From assembly GCF_007641235.1 (NCBI RefSeq), contig NZ_CP038157.1:868001-932000 (forward strand): a stretch of DNA of 64,000 bases, read 5' to 3'. The DNA is from Corynebacterium sanguinis. Lineage in GTDB: Bacteria; Actinomycetota; Actinomycetes; Mycobacteriales; Mycobacteriaceae. Below the pieces are notes generated by a model, which worked only from the letters and a program-made list of their open reading frames with translations, made no database searches and was not told the origin of the DNA. Within the stretch, counting starts at the first letter, position 1, and every line of letters starts with the position of its first letter. This document shows, in pieces, positions 16,871-25,776 of this stretch. The translations under genes and the position numbers were made by a program.

Positions 16871-19078
16871 ATGACTACGCCTACGTTTAGCGCCCACGAA
16901 GACCGCACCGAACGTGTCGAGGTCGCCGGCCTCCAGGTGGCTAAGCCCCTGCACGATTTCGTCAACAACTCTCTCCTGCCGGAGATCGGGATGGACGCCG
17001 ACACTTTCTGGGCTGAGACCGCGCGTTACTTCGCGGACCTGACCCCGAAGAACAAGGCCCTCCTCGAGCGCCGCGATGACTTGCAGCGCCAGCTTGATGA
17101 GTACTACCGCGCTAACCCCGGCCAGCCAGATCCGAAGCAGCACGAGCAGTTCCTGCGTGAGATCGGCTACCTCGTCGACCAGCCGCGCGAGACCCAGATC
17201 CGCACCAAAAACGTCGACCCCGAGTTCGCCGAGGTCGCCGGCCCGCAGCTCGTTGTGCCGATTACCAACCCGCGTTTCGCCATCAACGCGGCCAACGCCC
17301 GCTTCGGCTCGCTGTACGACGCCCTTTACGGCACCGACGTTATTTCTGAGGACGGTGGCGCAGAGCCGGGCAAGGGCTACAACCCGGTGCGCGGCGACAA
17401 GGTCATCGCGTGGGCCCGCGACTTCCTGGACAAGGCCGTCCCGCTTGACGGTGCAAGCCACGCCGATGTGGAGAAGTACTCCGTCTCCGGCGGCAGTTTC
17501 TCCGCCACGGTCGACGGCCGCGCGGTTGCGCTGGCTGCCCCCGAGGTCTACGTCGGCTTCCAGGGCGATGTTGAGAACCCCGAGGCGATCGTGCTGCGCA
17601 ACAACGGCCTGCACATCCTGATCCAGATCGACTCCGAGCACCCGGTGGGCAAGGGCGATAAAGCTCATGTCAAGGACGTTGTGCTTGAGGCAGCCGTGAG
17701 CTCGATCATGGACTTCGAGGACTCTTCCGCCGCGGTCGACGGCTCGGACAAGGCCGCGGCCTACGCCACTTGGTTCGGCCTGAACAAGGGCGACATTTCG
17801 GAGACCGTCGCCAAGGGCGACAAGTCCTTCGAGCGCACCCAGGAAGACGACCTTTTCTACACATCCAAGGACGGCGAGGAGGTTCGCCTCCACGGCCGCG
17901 CGATGATGCTGTGCCGCAACGTCGGCCACCTGATGACCACCCCGGCGATCCTCGTCGACGGCGAGGAGGTGCCGGAGGGCCTGCTCGACGGCATCATCAC
18001 CGTCGCGTCCGCCATTCCTGGCCTGCGCGAGGACAACCCGCACCGCAACTCGCGCACCGGCTCGATGTACATCGTCAAGCCGAAGCAGCACGGCCCGGAG
18101 GAAGTCGCCTTCACCAACGAGATCTTCGACCGCGTCGAGCAGATCCTCGGACTGCCGCGCTTTACGGTCAAGGTCGGCGTGATGGATGAGGAGCGCCGCA
18201 CCTCCGTCAACCTCGATGCCTGCATCAACGCCGCGGCAGACCGCCTGGTGTTTATCAACACCGGCTTCCTGGACCGCACCGGCGATGAGATCCACACCTC
18301 CATGTACGCGGGCCCGTTCGTGCGCAAGGCCGGTTTGCAGACCGCCGCATGGAAGCAGGCTTACGAGAACAACAACGTCGATGCCGGCATCGAGCACGGC
18401 CTGCCGGGCCGCGCCCAGATCGGCAAGGGCATGTGGGCCGAGACCGAGCACATGGCCGCGATGGTGGAGAAGAAGATCGGCCAGCCCAAGGAGGGTGCGA
18501 ACACCGCGTGGGTTCCGTCCCCGACGGGTGCGACCCTGCACGCCACTCACTACCACCAGGTTGATGTGTTTGACGTGCAGGAGGAGCTGCGCGCCGCCGG
18601 CCGCCGCGACAGCTTGCGCGACATCTTGACGGTGCCGGTCGCCGAGGGTGACAACTGGTCCGATGAGGAAAAGCGCGAGGAGCTGGACAACAACTGCCAG
18701 TCCATCCTCGGCTACGTGGTGCGCTGGGTTGAACAGGGCGTCGGCTGCTCCAAGGTCCCGGACATCCACAACGTCGACCTGATGGAGGACCGCGCCACGC
18801 TGCGTATCTCCTCGCAGATCCTGGCTAACTGGTTGGTCCACGGCGTGGTCACCGAGGACCAGGTCATCGAGTCTCTTGAGCGCATGGCGAAGGTCGTCGA
18901 CGAGCAGAACGCTGGGGATGCAAACTACCTGCCGATGGCCGCTGACTTCGATCAGTCCGTGGGCTTCCAGGCCGCAAAGGACCTGATCCTGAAGGGCACC
19001 GAGTCGCCGTCGGGCTACACCGAGCCGATCCTGCACGCAAAGCGCCGCGAGTTCAAGGCCATTCACGGTATCGCTTAA
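16871..19078 (+). CDS. aceB: Malate synthase G
   Basis: 735 residues, the size of the monomeric G form (C. glutamicum AceB 739). It condenses glyoxylate with acetyl-CoA to malate, the second bypass step. Recognisable segments are [31 protein letters not shown] with the metal-binding Glu and Asp (about 275-290), [20 protein letters not shown] (catalytic Arg region) and [18 protein letters not shown]. Codon use is strongly biased to C/G third positions, as expected for a highly expressed gene, which also creates a long spurious open frame on the opposite strand. Confidence 0.97.
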   Translation: MTTPTFSAHEDRTERVEVAGLQVAKPLHDFVNNSLLPEIGMDADTFWAETARYFADLTPKNKALLERRDDLQRQLDEYYRANPGQPDPKQHEQFLREIGYLVDQPRETQIRTKNVDPEFAEVAGPQLVVPITNPRFAINAANARFGSLYDALYGTDVISEDGGAEPGKGYNPVRGDKVIAWARDFLDKAVPLDGASHADVEKYSVSGGSFSATVDGRAVALAAPEVYVGFQGDVENPEAIVLRNNGLHILIQIDSEHPVGKGDKAHVKDVVLEAAVSSIMDFEDSSAAVDGSDKAAAYATWFGLNKGDISETVAKGDKSFERTQEDDLFYTSKDGEEVRLHGRAMMLCRNVGHLMTTPAILVDGEEVPEGLLDGIITVASAIPGLREDNPHRNSRTGSMYIVKPKQHGPEEVAFTNEIFDRVEQILGLPRFTVKVGVMDEERRTSVNLDACINAAADRLVFINTGFLDRTGDEIHTSMYAGPFVRKAGLQTAAWKQAYENNNVDAGIEHGLPGRAQIGKGMWAETEHMAAMVEKKIGQPKEGANTAWVPSPTGATLHATHYHQVDVFDVQEELRAAGRRDSLRDILTVPVAEGDNWSDEEKREELDNNCQSILGYVVRWVEQGVGCSKVPDIHNVDLMEDRATLRISSQILANWLVHGVVTEDQVIESLERMAKVVDEQNAGDANYLPMAADFDQSVGFQAAKDLILKGTESPSGYTEPILHAKRREFKAIHGIA

Positions 19079-19104
19079 GCACCCGCTTCTCGACGCCTAG
19101 GCCA

Positions 19105-19154
19105 ACGCCCGCACCTGTAAGGCGACCAATATCCTGGTCGTCGGGTGCGGGCGT
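19105..19154. terminator. Strong hairpin after aceB
   Basis: ACGCCCGCACC (19105-19115) pairs with GGTGCGGGCGT (19144-19154), with an inner GACCA/TGGTC stem. No T run follows, so it is either a Rho-assisted terminator or an mRNA-end stabiliser. Confidence 0.55.
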
Positions 19155-19206
19155 CGTCACGCGTGCGCGCTAGACTTCTGTCGTTGCCACGCGAAAGGAC
19201 TGGTAT

Positions 19207-20700
19207 ATGCCGTACACCATTGGTTTTGACCGAGACAAGTACATCGAGATGCAGTCGGAACACATCAGTGCCCGGCGTGCAGATATAGGTGGAAAGTTGT
19301 ATCTGGAAATGGGGGGCAAGCTTTTCGACGATCACCACGCCTCCCGCGTCCTGCCCGGATTCACCCCGGACAACAAGATCGCCATGCTCGAGCGCATTAA
19401 TGATGAGGTTGAGATCATGGTGTGCGTCAACGCCCAGGACATCCTGCGCCAGAAGATCCGCGCGGATCTGGGCATCACCTACGAAGACGACGTGCTGCGC
19501 CTTGTCGACGTCTTCCGCGAAAGGGGATTCCTGGTGGACAACGTGGTAGTCACGCAGCTTGAGCCGGGCAACGCCCCGGCCGAAGCTTTCGTGGAGCGCC
19601 TCGAGCGCCTCGGCCTGAAGGTATCGCGCCACCGCGTTATCCCGGGCTACCCCAACGACACCGCCCGAATCGTCTCCGATGAGGGCTTCGGGCTCAACGA
19701 GTACGCCGAAACCACGCGCGACCTCATCGTCATGACGGCCCCGGGGCCCGGTTCCGGCAAGCTCGCGACCTGCCTGTCCCAGATTTACCACGCGCACAAG
19801 CGCGGCATCCCCGCAGGATACGCCAAGTTCGAGACCTTCCCCATCTGGAACCTCCCGCTGTCGCACCCGGTGAACCTGGCCTACGAGGCCGCCACTGCGG
19901 ATCTCGACGACATCAACGTCATCGACCAGTACCACCTCGAGGCCTACGGCGAGCAGGTCTCCAGCTACAACCGCGACGTCGAGGTGTTCCCTCTCTTAAA
20001 GTCGCTGCTCAAGGAAGTCACCGGCGAAGAGCCCTACCAGTCGCCGACGGACATGGGCGTCAACATGGCCGGCTACTGCATCTCCGACGACACCGCTTGC
20101 CGCCACGCCGCCGAACAGGAGATCATTCGCCGCTATCTCAAGGAGCGTGTCGACGAGCGCCGCACCGACCGCGACTCCGCCTTCTCCGACCGTATCTCCA
20201 ACGTCGTGCGCAAGGCGGATCTGGCGGTGTCGATGCGCACCGTCGTCGCCCCGGCGCTCGAGGTCGCCGAGGTGACCGGGCAGCCCGGGGCCGCGCTGGA
20301 GCTGCCGAACGGCCGCATCGTCACCGGCAAGACCTCAGACCTGCTCGGCCCGTCTGCGGCTGTGCTGCTCAACGCGTTGAAAGAGCTCGCCGGCATCCCG
20401 CCCGAGCTGCACCTGTTGTCGCCGGATTCGATCGAACCGATTCAATCGCTGAAAACCACCTACCTGGGCTCGGCGAACCCGCGCCTGCACACCGACGAAG
20501 TGCTCATCGCGCTGTCGGCCTCCGCGACGCACAACCCGTCGGCTGCCCGCGCTCTCGAACAGCTGCCTCAGCTGCGCGGTTGCGACGCGCACACCACGAC
20601 CATCCTCGGCTCCGTGGACGAGGGCATCTTCCGCAGCCTCGGCGTGCTTGTCACCTCCGAGCCGAAGTACTGGAAGAAGGCCCTCTACCACAAGAAGTAG
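19207..20700 (+). CDS. DUF1846 family protein
   Basis: 497 residues from ATG 19207 with GAAAGGA upstream. The family is widespread in firmicutes and actinobacteria and has crystal structures, but its reaction is not settled. Visible landmarks are [20 protein letters not shown] at the N-terminus and the Rossmann-like [20 protein letters not shown] near residue 180, a P-loop-resembling turn. [25 protein letters not shown] and [20 protein letters not shown] follow. Length is exactly that of the family. It is followed 27 bp later by the PIG-L deacetylase gene and may be cotranscribed. Confidence 0.88.
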   Translation: MPYTIGFDRDKYIEMQSEHISARRADIGGKLYLEMGGKLFDDHHASRVLPGFTPDNKIAMLERINDEVEIMVCVNAQDILRQKIRADLGITYEDDVLRLVDVFRERGFLVDNVVVTQLEPGNAPAEAFVERLERLGLKVSRHRVIPGYPNDTARIVSDEGFGLNEYAETTRDLIVMTAPGPGSGKLATCLSQIYHAHKRGIPAGYAKFETFPIWNLPLSHPVNLAYEAATADLDDINVIDQYHLEAYGEQVSSYNRDVEVFPLLKSLLKEVTGEEPYQSPTDMGVNMAGYCISDDTACRHAAEQEIIRRYLKERVDERRTDRDSAFSDRISNVVRKADLAVSMRTVVAPALEVAEVTGQPGAALELPNGRIVTGKTSDLLGPSAAVLLNALKELAGIPPELHLLSPDSIEPIQSLKTTYLGSANPRLHTDEVLIALSASATHNPSAARALEQLPQLRGCDAHTTTILGSVDEGIFRSLGVLVTSEPKYWKKALYHKK

Positions 20701-20727
20701 AGCGACCACGCAGGTAGGCTCGGGCCT

Positions 20728-21423
20728 ATGGAACTGAAGCTCGAGCCCACCGACAGCGTGCTCGCCGTCGTTGCCCACCCCGACGACATGGAATACGGCA
20801 CCTCGGCGGCCGTGGCGAAGTGGACCTCCGAAGGGGTGGAGGTCAACTACCTGCTGCTCACCCACGGCGAGGCCGGGATCTCTGGCCTTGACCCGCAGGA
20901 GACTGCCCGGGTGCGCGCGAAGGAGCAGCGCGACGCCTGCGACCAGGTAGGTGTCGGCGACTTGACCCTGCTCGAGTTCACCGACGGCCTGCTTGAGCAC
21001 ACCCTCGAGCTGCGCAAGGCGATCGCAGCGCACATCCGCCGCCTGAAGCCCACGGTGCTTCTGACGCAGAACTTCGACGTGTTCGCTCCCTGGGGCATCA
21101 ACCAGGCCGACCACCGCGTCACGGGCCTGGCCACCATCGACGCCGCGCGCGACGCCGCCAACGAGTGGCTCTACCCCGAGCTCGGCGAGAAGCACCAGGC
21201 GACGAAGCTGCTGATCGCCAACCCGGCCGAGCCGAACTGCGCGGTACGCATCGGCGAGGGCGACCTGCAACGCGGCGTCGCCAGCCTCACCCAGCATCGC
21301 GACTACCTGCGCGCGCTGCCGGACCACCCGGCGCCGGAGGAGATCGTCGGGGGTGCTGCCCGTGGCGGCGGGGAATTCCTCGGAGTGGATGACGCGATCG
21401 CGTTTGCGGTCTACGATTTGTAG
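20728..21423 (+). CDS. PIG-L family deacetylase
   Basis: 231 residues. AHPDDMEYG near residue 16 gives the His-Pro-Asp-Asp zinc/base motif, and NQADHRVTG near 125 supplies the third zinc His, so the enzyme should be an active Zn-dependent de-N-acetylase. Relatives are MshB (mycothiol synthesis) and Mca (mycothiol S-conjugate amidase), but this protein is shorter than either (about 290-300), so a different N-acetyl or amide substrate is likely. The next gene begins essentially at its stop codon. Confidence 0.85.
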   Translation: MELKLEPTDSVLAVVAHPDDMEYGTSAAVAKWTSEGVEVNYLLLTHGEAGISGLDPQETARVRAKEQRDACDQVGVGDLTLLEFTDGLLEHTLELRKAIAAHIRRLKPTVLLTQNFDVFAPWGINQADHRVTGLATIDAARDAANEWLYPELGEKHQATKLLIANPAEPNCAVRIGEGDLQRGVASLTQHRDYLRALPDHPAPEEIVGGAARGGGEFLGVDDAIAFAVYDL

Positions 21424-21431
21424 GCACGGAG

Positions 21432-22307
21432 ATCAACAAGGTCACGGTTCTCGGCTCCGGCGTGCTCGGAGCCCAAATTGCGCTGGTCACATCCGTGCGC
21501 GGGTTCGAAGTCGCCGCGTGGGATATCAACGACGAAGCGTGCGCGAGCGCCGCGAAGCGCTTCGATACCTTCGGCGCCCAGATGGTGCGCGAGCTTGACG
21601 ACGTCAGCGCCGACGACCTCGCCGCAGGGCGAGCACGCTTAACCCAAACCACCGACATCGAAGCAGCCGCGGCGAACGCCGACTTGATCATCGAGGCCGT
21701 CCCGGAAAACCTCGAGATCAAGCGCGACGTGTGGTCCAAGGCGGGCGCCGCCGCGGGCGAGCACACCATCTTGGCCACTAACACCTCCACCCTGTTGCCG
21801 AGCGAATTCGCCGACGCGACGGGGCACCCCGAGCGCTTCCTCGCCCTGCACTTTGCCAACCACATCTGGTTGAACAACACCGCGGAGATCATGCCGCACG
21901 CCGGGACCGATCCGAAGTACGTCGACATCCTCGAGCGCTTCGCCACCGACATTAAGATGCTGCCGGTCAAGCTGCAGAAGGAACAACCCGGCTACGTACT
22001 CAACACGCTTCTCGTGCCTTTTTTGAACGCGGCGCAGTACCTGCTTGCCAACGGCGTTGCCTCGCCGGAGGACGTCGATAAGAACTGGCGAAACTCCACG
22101 GGTGCGCCGATGGGGCCCTTCGAGATCATGGACATGGTGGGGCTGCGCACGGTTCACGCCGTCGGCTCGCTCAAGCCCAACCCCAGCGCCTCAGAGAGCG
22201 CATTCCACAAGATTTTGGAGGAAATGATCGCTGAAGGGCGCATCGGTAAGGAATCCGGCCAGGGGTTCTTCGCCTACGACGAGGAGGGCAACCGCGTTTC
22301 GCGCTAA
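21432..22307 (+). CDS. 3-hydroxyacyl-CoA dehydrogenase family protein with non-standard start
   Basis: About 292 codons. The NAD-binding glycine motif [14 protein letters not shown] begins at 21441, but no ATG, GTG or TTG exists in frame between the stop at 21390 and the GTG at 21462, which is the Val inside GSGVLG. Translation probably starts at ATC 21432 or ACG 21426. [23 protein letters not shown] and [15 protein letters not shown] are family segments; the last is divergent from the usual HFFNPVPLM. The C-terminal domain ([31 protein letters not shown]) is intact. Likely oxidises a short 3-hydroxyacyl-CoA. Confidence 0.82.
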   Translation: MNKVTVLGSGVLGAQIALVTSVRGFEVAAWDINDEACASAAKRFDTFGAQMVRELDDVSADDLAAGRARLTQTTDIEAAAANADLIIEAVPENLEIKRDVWSKAGAAAGEHTILATNTSTLLPSEFADATGHPERFLALHFANHIWLNNTAEIMPHAGTDPKYVDILERFATDIKMLPVKLQKEQPGYVLNTLLVPFLNAAQYLLANGVASPEDVDKNWRNSTGAPMGPFEIMDMVGLRTVHAVGSLKPNPSASESAFHKILEEMIAEGRIGKESGQGFFAYDEEGNRVSR

Positions 22308-22336
22308 GTCCGCGTGCGGGTTTAGACTCCAAAGTC

Positions 22337-23224
22337 ATGACCAGCAAGATCCTCCTGTACTACAAGTTCCAGCCCATCGCCGACCCTGAGGCGGTTCGGC
22401 TGTGGCAGCGGGACCTGTGCGCGGGGTTGGGTCTGCACGGGCGGATCATCATTTCCAAGGATGGGATCAACGGCACGGTCGGCGGCGACATTGATGCCTG
22501 CAAGGCGTACGCGCGCAAGACCAAGGAGTACTTCCGCGGCATTGAGTTCAAGTGGTCCGAGGGGGGCAAGGAGGACTTCCCTAAGCTCAGCGTCAAGGCG
22601 CGCGATGAGATCGTGGCCTTCGGCGTGCCGGGGGAGCTGAAGGTCGACTCCCGCGGCGTCGTCGGCGGGGGTAAACACCTCGCGCCGGAGGAGGTCAACG
22701 AGCTGGTCGCGCAGCGCGGCGACGAGGTCGTCTTCTTCGACGGGCGCAACGCCCGTGAGGCGGAGATCGGCCGGTTTAAAAACGCCGTCGTGCCGGACGT
22801 GGAGACCACCCACGATTTCATTAACGAACTTGACTCCGGCAAGTACGACTGGATGAAGGATAAGCCGGTGGTGTCCTACTGCACCGGCGGGATTCGCTGC
22901 GAGATCCTATCGAGCCTCATGGTCAACCGCGGGTTCAAGGAGGTGTACCAAATCGACGGCGGCATCGTCCGCTACGGCGAGAAGTACGGCAACACCGGCC
23001 TATGGGAAGGTTCCCTCTATGTTTTTGACAAGCGGATGCACACCGAGTTCGGCGCCCCCGACGACCCGGCGTACGTGCAGCTCGGCCACTGTGGGCACTG
23101 CGCGGAGCCGACCAATCAGTTCTACAACTGCGCCGCCGAGCCGGACTGCCGCAGCCAGTACCTAAGCTGCGAGGCCTGCCGCGCGGAGAATCCCTACTGC
23201 GAAAACTGCAGCGCTAGTACCTAG
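22337..23224 (+). CDS. trhO: tRNA uridine-34 hydroxylase TrhO (rhodanese-like)
   Basis: 295 residues. The N-terminal acylphosphatase-like domain ([24 protein letters not shown]) and central rhodanese domain ([17 protein letters not shown]; active-site Cys in [10 protein letters not shown] near 190) are those of YceA/TrhO, which hydroxylates U34 of tRNAs in an oxygen-dependent way. The C-terminal tail has a cysteine cluster ([30 protein letters not shown]) usual in the family. Its TAG shares CTAG with the stop of the convergent gene. Confidence 0.9.
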   Translation: MTSKILLYYKFQPIADPEAVRLWQRDLCAGLGLHGRIIISKDGINGTVGGDIDACKAYARKTKEYFRGIEFKWSEGGKEDFPKLSVKARDEIVAFGVPGELKVDSRGVVGGGKHLAPEEVNELVAQRGDEVVFFDGRNAREAEIGRFKNAVVPDVETTHDFINELDSGKYDWMKDKPVVSYCTGGIRCEILSSLMVNRGFKEVYQIDGGIVRYGEKYGNTGLWEGSLYVFDKRMHTEFGAPDDPAYVQLGHCGHCAEPTNQFYNCAAEPDCRSQYLSCEACRAENPYCENCSAST

Positions 23225-23706
23225 GCCGAATCGAGCGCAATAATGCCGACGGTCACCGTCAGCCACCACATGGTGAAGGGCACGATCGGCAGCCAGAACA
23301 CGCCCATCCACGGCACCCAGCGCTCGTAGCGGTTGAGCTTGCGCACCATAATCACCGCGCACCCGAGCAGCCCCGCGATCGGGACGACGGAGGAGCCGAG
23401 CGCCCACCACATGCGCCAGCTCGGGGTGCACAGCCACGTTGCCTGCCCGGCGTCGCAAAGCGGGCCGCCTTGCAGGCGCGAGATCAGCGCCAACACGAAA
23501 GCGACGGCGAAGGTCGCAATCACGACCCCCGCGGCGTAAAAAATCGCCTGGCGTGTCGACGCCCTGTTGCGCTCCTTCACCGCGACCGGGTCAGGCCCCG
23601 CCGCGAGCTCGTCGAACGAGCGCGGCTCGGGCCGCACGCGGTTGTAGCGATCAGTGGGGGAAGAGGGGAAATTCTCCGGGTGCTCCACGTAGTCCTCGTC
23701 CTTCAT
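23221..23706 (-). CDS. Conserved membrane protein, unknown function
   Basis: 161 residues. A hydrophilic N-terminal third ([19 protein letters not shown], then [18 protein letters not shown]) precedes four membrane helices: [61 protein letters not shown] and the terminal [12 protein letters not shown] Cys pair ([11 protein letters not shown]) lies in the first outer loop and may form a disulphide. No named family is recognised. Its start is 10 bp from the stop of the upstream stress-protein gene, suggesting cotranscription with malR-uspA. Confidence 0.72.
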   Translation of the reverse strand: MKDEDYVEHPENFPSSPTDRYNRVRPEPRSFDELAAGPDPVAVKERNRASTRQAIFYAAGVVIATFAVAFVLALISRLQGGPLCDAGQATWLCTPSWRMWWALGSSVVPIAGLLGCAVIMVRKLNRYERWVPWMGVFWLPIVPFTMWWLTVTVGIIALDSA

Positions 23707-23716
23707 GGGTACGACC

Positions 23717-24685
23717 TTACGCAGTCGACGGCGGAAAAATAAGGGAGGGGGCGGGGCAGTGCCGCAGAAACTCCGACGTGGGGCCGGAGAAGAAGACGCG
23801 TTTGAACTGGCTTTGGCGCCGGAAAGCGAAGCAGGCCAGGTCGCCCTTCTTCCACTTCACGGAGTGCATCGCGCGCTTCCACCCATGGTCGACGGCGACG
23901 TCGACCTCGACCACGGTCGCCCCCGGCGCCTGCGACGCTGCCTCGAAGACGGTGTCGCGGGCCACATCGAGGTGCCCGAGGGCGGCTTCATACCACTCGG
24001 CGGAGTCGCTCGGGGTGTTGATGTTGGCGTCGAAATCCGCGCCCGAGAGGTTGTCAGGCGACATGGCGAGCAGCCGGATGGGCACCCCGAGGCGCGCCGC
24101 GATCCGCGCCGCCTGCTGCAGGCCAGCGGGGTAGTCGAAGCCGTCGTAGCCGAGGTAGACGTACGTGATGCGGGTGATGCCCTTTCTGGACAGCTTCGGG
24201 TGGCGCGGGGCCACGACCAGAGGCAGGGAGTTGGCGTCGAGAAGCGAATCGGCGACTGTGGAGACGAGGAAGGTGCCCTTCGGCCTTGCCGAGCGCGAGC
24301 CGAGCACGACGACATCGGCGCCAAAGTCGCGCGCGACCTCGATCAGCGAGGAGCTATCGCTTGACGACGCCGCCATGCGCACCGGCACATCCGCCCACTG
24401 TTGCCTGGCGACAGTCGCTTTAAGAGCTGAGTGGGCCCGGTCGGAAAACTTATCTTTCTCGCGTTGCAACCACTTGCGAAATTTCTTACCGTTGGGCGCT
24501 CCAGGAGCCTTCCACGTAGCCGGCGAAGGTGCAACAACCTGGACGGTGATGGGAACGGAATTGCCTATCCAATTGGCGAGCTGAAGTGCCTCGGTGTCTT
24601 TGTCGCTCCACCCAGCGATGACACGCAGTGGACTGTCGGAGTCAACAGTCCACGAACCTTGCGGTGGATTGGGCGTCAGTGACAT
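23717..24685 (-). CDS. uspA1: Universal stress protein with two USP domains
   Basis: 322 residues with two USP-like halves (about 20-155 and 165-320). The first half ends in the nucleotide-loop-like VVVLGSRSARPKGTFLVSTVADSLLDANSLPLVVAP. The second is degenerate: TSEFLRHCPAPSLIFPP, without the glycine loop. In C. glutamicum uspA1 lies next to malR, encoding a MarR regulator of envelope stress; the same pairing here is the basis for the symbol. Two copies of an 11-bp near-palindrome cover its upstream leader, one of them over the ribosome binding site. Confidence 0.75.
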   Translation of the reverse strand: MSLTPNPPQGSWTVDSDSPLRVIAGWSDKDTEALQLANWIGNSVPITVQVVAPSPATWKAPGAPNGKKFRKWLQREKDKFSDRAHSALKATVARQQWADVPVRMAASSSDSSSLIEVARDFGADVVVLGSRSARPKGTFLVSTVADSLLDANSLPLVVAPRHPKLSRKGITRITYVYLGYDGFDYPAGLQQAARIAARLGVPIRLLAMSPDNLSGADFDANINTPSDSAEWYEAALGHLDVARDTVFEAASQAPGATVVEVDVAVDHGWKRAMHSVKWKKGDLACFAFRRQSQFKRVFFSGPTSEFLRHCPAPSLIFPPSTA

Positions 24686-24686
24686 G

Positions 24687-24719
24687 AAGGTGACCTTGAG
24701 TTGAAGTAAAGGTGACCTT
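24687..24719. promoter_or_regulatory. Tandem AAGGTGACCTT operator-like sites before uspA
   Basis: AAGGTGACCTT occurs at 24687-24697 and 24709-24719, exactly 22 bp apart (two helical turns). Each copy is a palindrome around a central base. The proximal copy is 1 bp from the uspA start codon and includes its AAGG ribosome binding sequence, so a bound protein would also block translation initiation. Confidence 0.65.
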
Positions 24720-24734
24720 CATCATAGGTGGGGG

Positions 24735-25226
24735 TTAATCAGAACCCGAATTTGGCCCGTTAACGTAGTTCTCGGCCAGAATGTTGACAATGTCTGCGAG
24801 CTCGTCGAGCTTGCGCAGGTGTTCTTCCGGAAGGGAACTCAGCATCTCGCTGAGGTACTTGGTGCGCTCATCACCCACGCGGAGCAGCTCCGCCTCCCCC
24901 TCGGCGGTGAGCTCGACGCTCACGCCACGGCGGTCTGCCTCGTCGCGGTTGCGCCGGACGAGCCCGCGCTTCTCCAGCTGGTTCACGGTGTTCGAGGCAG
25001 TAGGCATGCGCACGCCCTCGGACTCGGCGAGACGGTTGATGCGGCTCGGCCCGCCCTCTTTGAGCCTGGTCATAATGGACAGCTGGGGCCCGGTGAGGTC
25101 GGACTGCTGTGAGTTGCGGAAGTACATGATGTACAAGCTCGTCATAGCGGGGCGGATTCGCTCGGCAATGTCGTACGCGTCCAGTGTGTTTTGGTCGTCG
25201 TTCTCCGCAGAGTCGTTTTGTGCCAT
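24735..25226 (-). CDS. malR: MarR-family regulator, MalR-like
   Basis: 163 residues. The winged helix-turn-helix spans about 45-115: TGPQLSIMTRLKEGGPSRINRLAESEGVRMPTASNTVNQLEKRGLV, then the wing RNRDEADRRGVSVELTAEG with the usual Asp-x-Arg pair. Flanking helices form the dimer interface. C. glutamicum MalR (Cg3315) is a MarR repressor of envelope-remodelling genes with uspA1 on one side and DUF5318 and mrcB genes on the other, exactly the order seen here. It is divergent from the DUF5318 gene across 67 bp. Confidence 0.8.
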   Translation of the reverse strand: MAQNDSAENDDQNTLDAYDIAERIRPAMTSLYIMYFRNSQQSDLTGPQLSIMTRLKEGGPSRINRLAESEGVRMPTASNTVNQLEKRGLVRRNRDEADRRGVSVELTAEGEAELLRVGDERTKYLSEMLSSLPEEHLRKLDELADIVNILAENYVNGPNSGSD

Positions 25227-25293
25227 ACGTTCCTCAGTTTATGTAGGGGAAACCAATTATGTGGAGATCGTAACACTTCTCCCGCCGAGTACG

Positions 25294-25665
25294 ATGAAAA
25301 GCGTGTTCGTCTATAGCCGAGAAGTATCTCACGAGTGGCGCCGGCGCACAATACTCAAAGATTATGCGGCAGGGCGTTTGACGCTTGAGGAGGTCTGTGA
25401 CGCCGACTTTCTGCTGCGTGCCGCTGCCGAGCACCACGGTGTCGATGCCGCGCGTCCGTGCCCCATCTGCGCTAGAGATATGCGCGAAGTGAAATGGATT
25501 CACGGCGAAAACTTGGGTCGCAGGTCTGGGACCGCGCGCAGTTCGGAGGAGATCGATCGCATCGTCAGCGAGGTCGGCCCGGTGTCTGTCCACGTTGTGG
25601 AAGTGTGCCCGCACTGCCGCTGGAACCACCTGCTGAGGGAAGTCACAGCTTTCCCAGTAATGTGA
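25294..25665 (+). CDS. DUF5318 zinc-ribbon protein
   Basis: 123 residues from ATG 25294 (a GTG at 25303 would shorten it by three). The N-terminal part EVSHEWRRRTILKDYAAGRLTLEEVCDADFLLRAA is helical; the C-terminal part has CPICARDM and CPHCRWNH, two Cys-x2-Cys knuckles that should bind one zinc. The family occurs only in actinobacteria and is of unknown function. It is usually found directly upstream of the class A penicillin-binding protein gene, as here, hinting at an envelope-related role. Confidence 0.8.
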   Translation: MKSVFVYSREVSHEWRRRTILKDYAAGRLTLEEVCDADFLLRAAAEHHGVDAARPCPICARDMREVKWIHGENLGRRSGTARSSEEIDRIVSEVGPVSVHVVEVCPHCRWNHLLREVTAFPVM

Positions 25666-25776
25666 TTTGGCGACAAAGCCAGTAATCTGTCCCCTAACAA
25701 ATAAACGGTTCAAGGTAAGTTCCCCCATTCGTCTGCACCACGGGCGCATGAGGGAGGAAACGCGCAGGGAATTCAC

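Noticed and set aside
16502..19066. 854-codon open frame on the minus strand opposite aceB
   Set aside because: It is the complement of a highly biased G/C-third-position gene; its product has no family motifs and aceB on the other strand is unmistakable.
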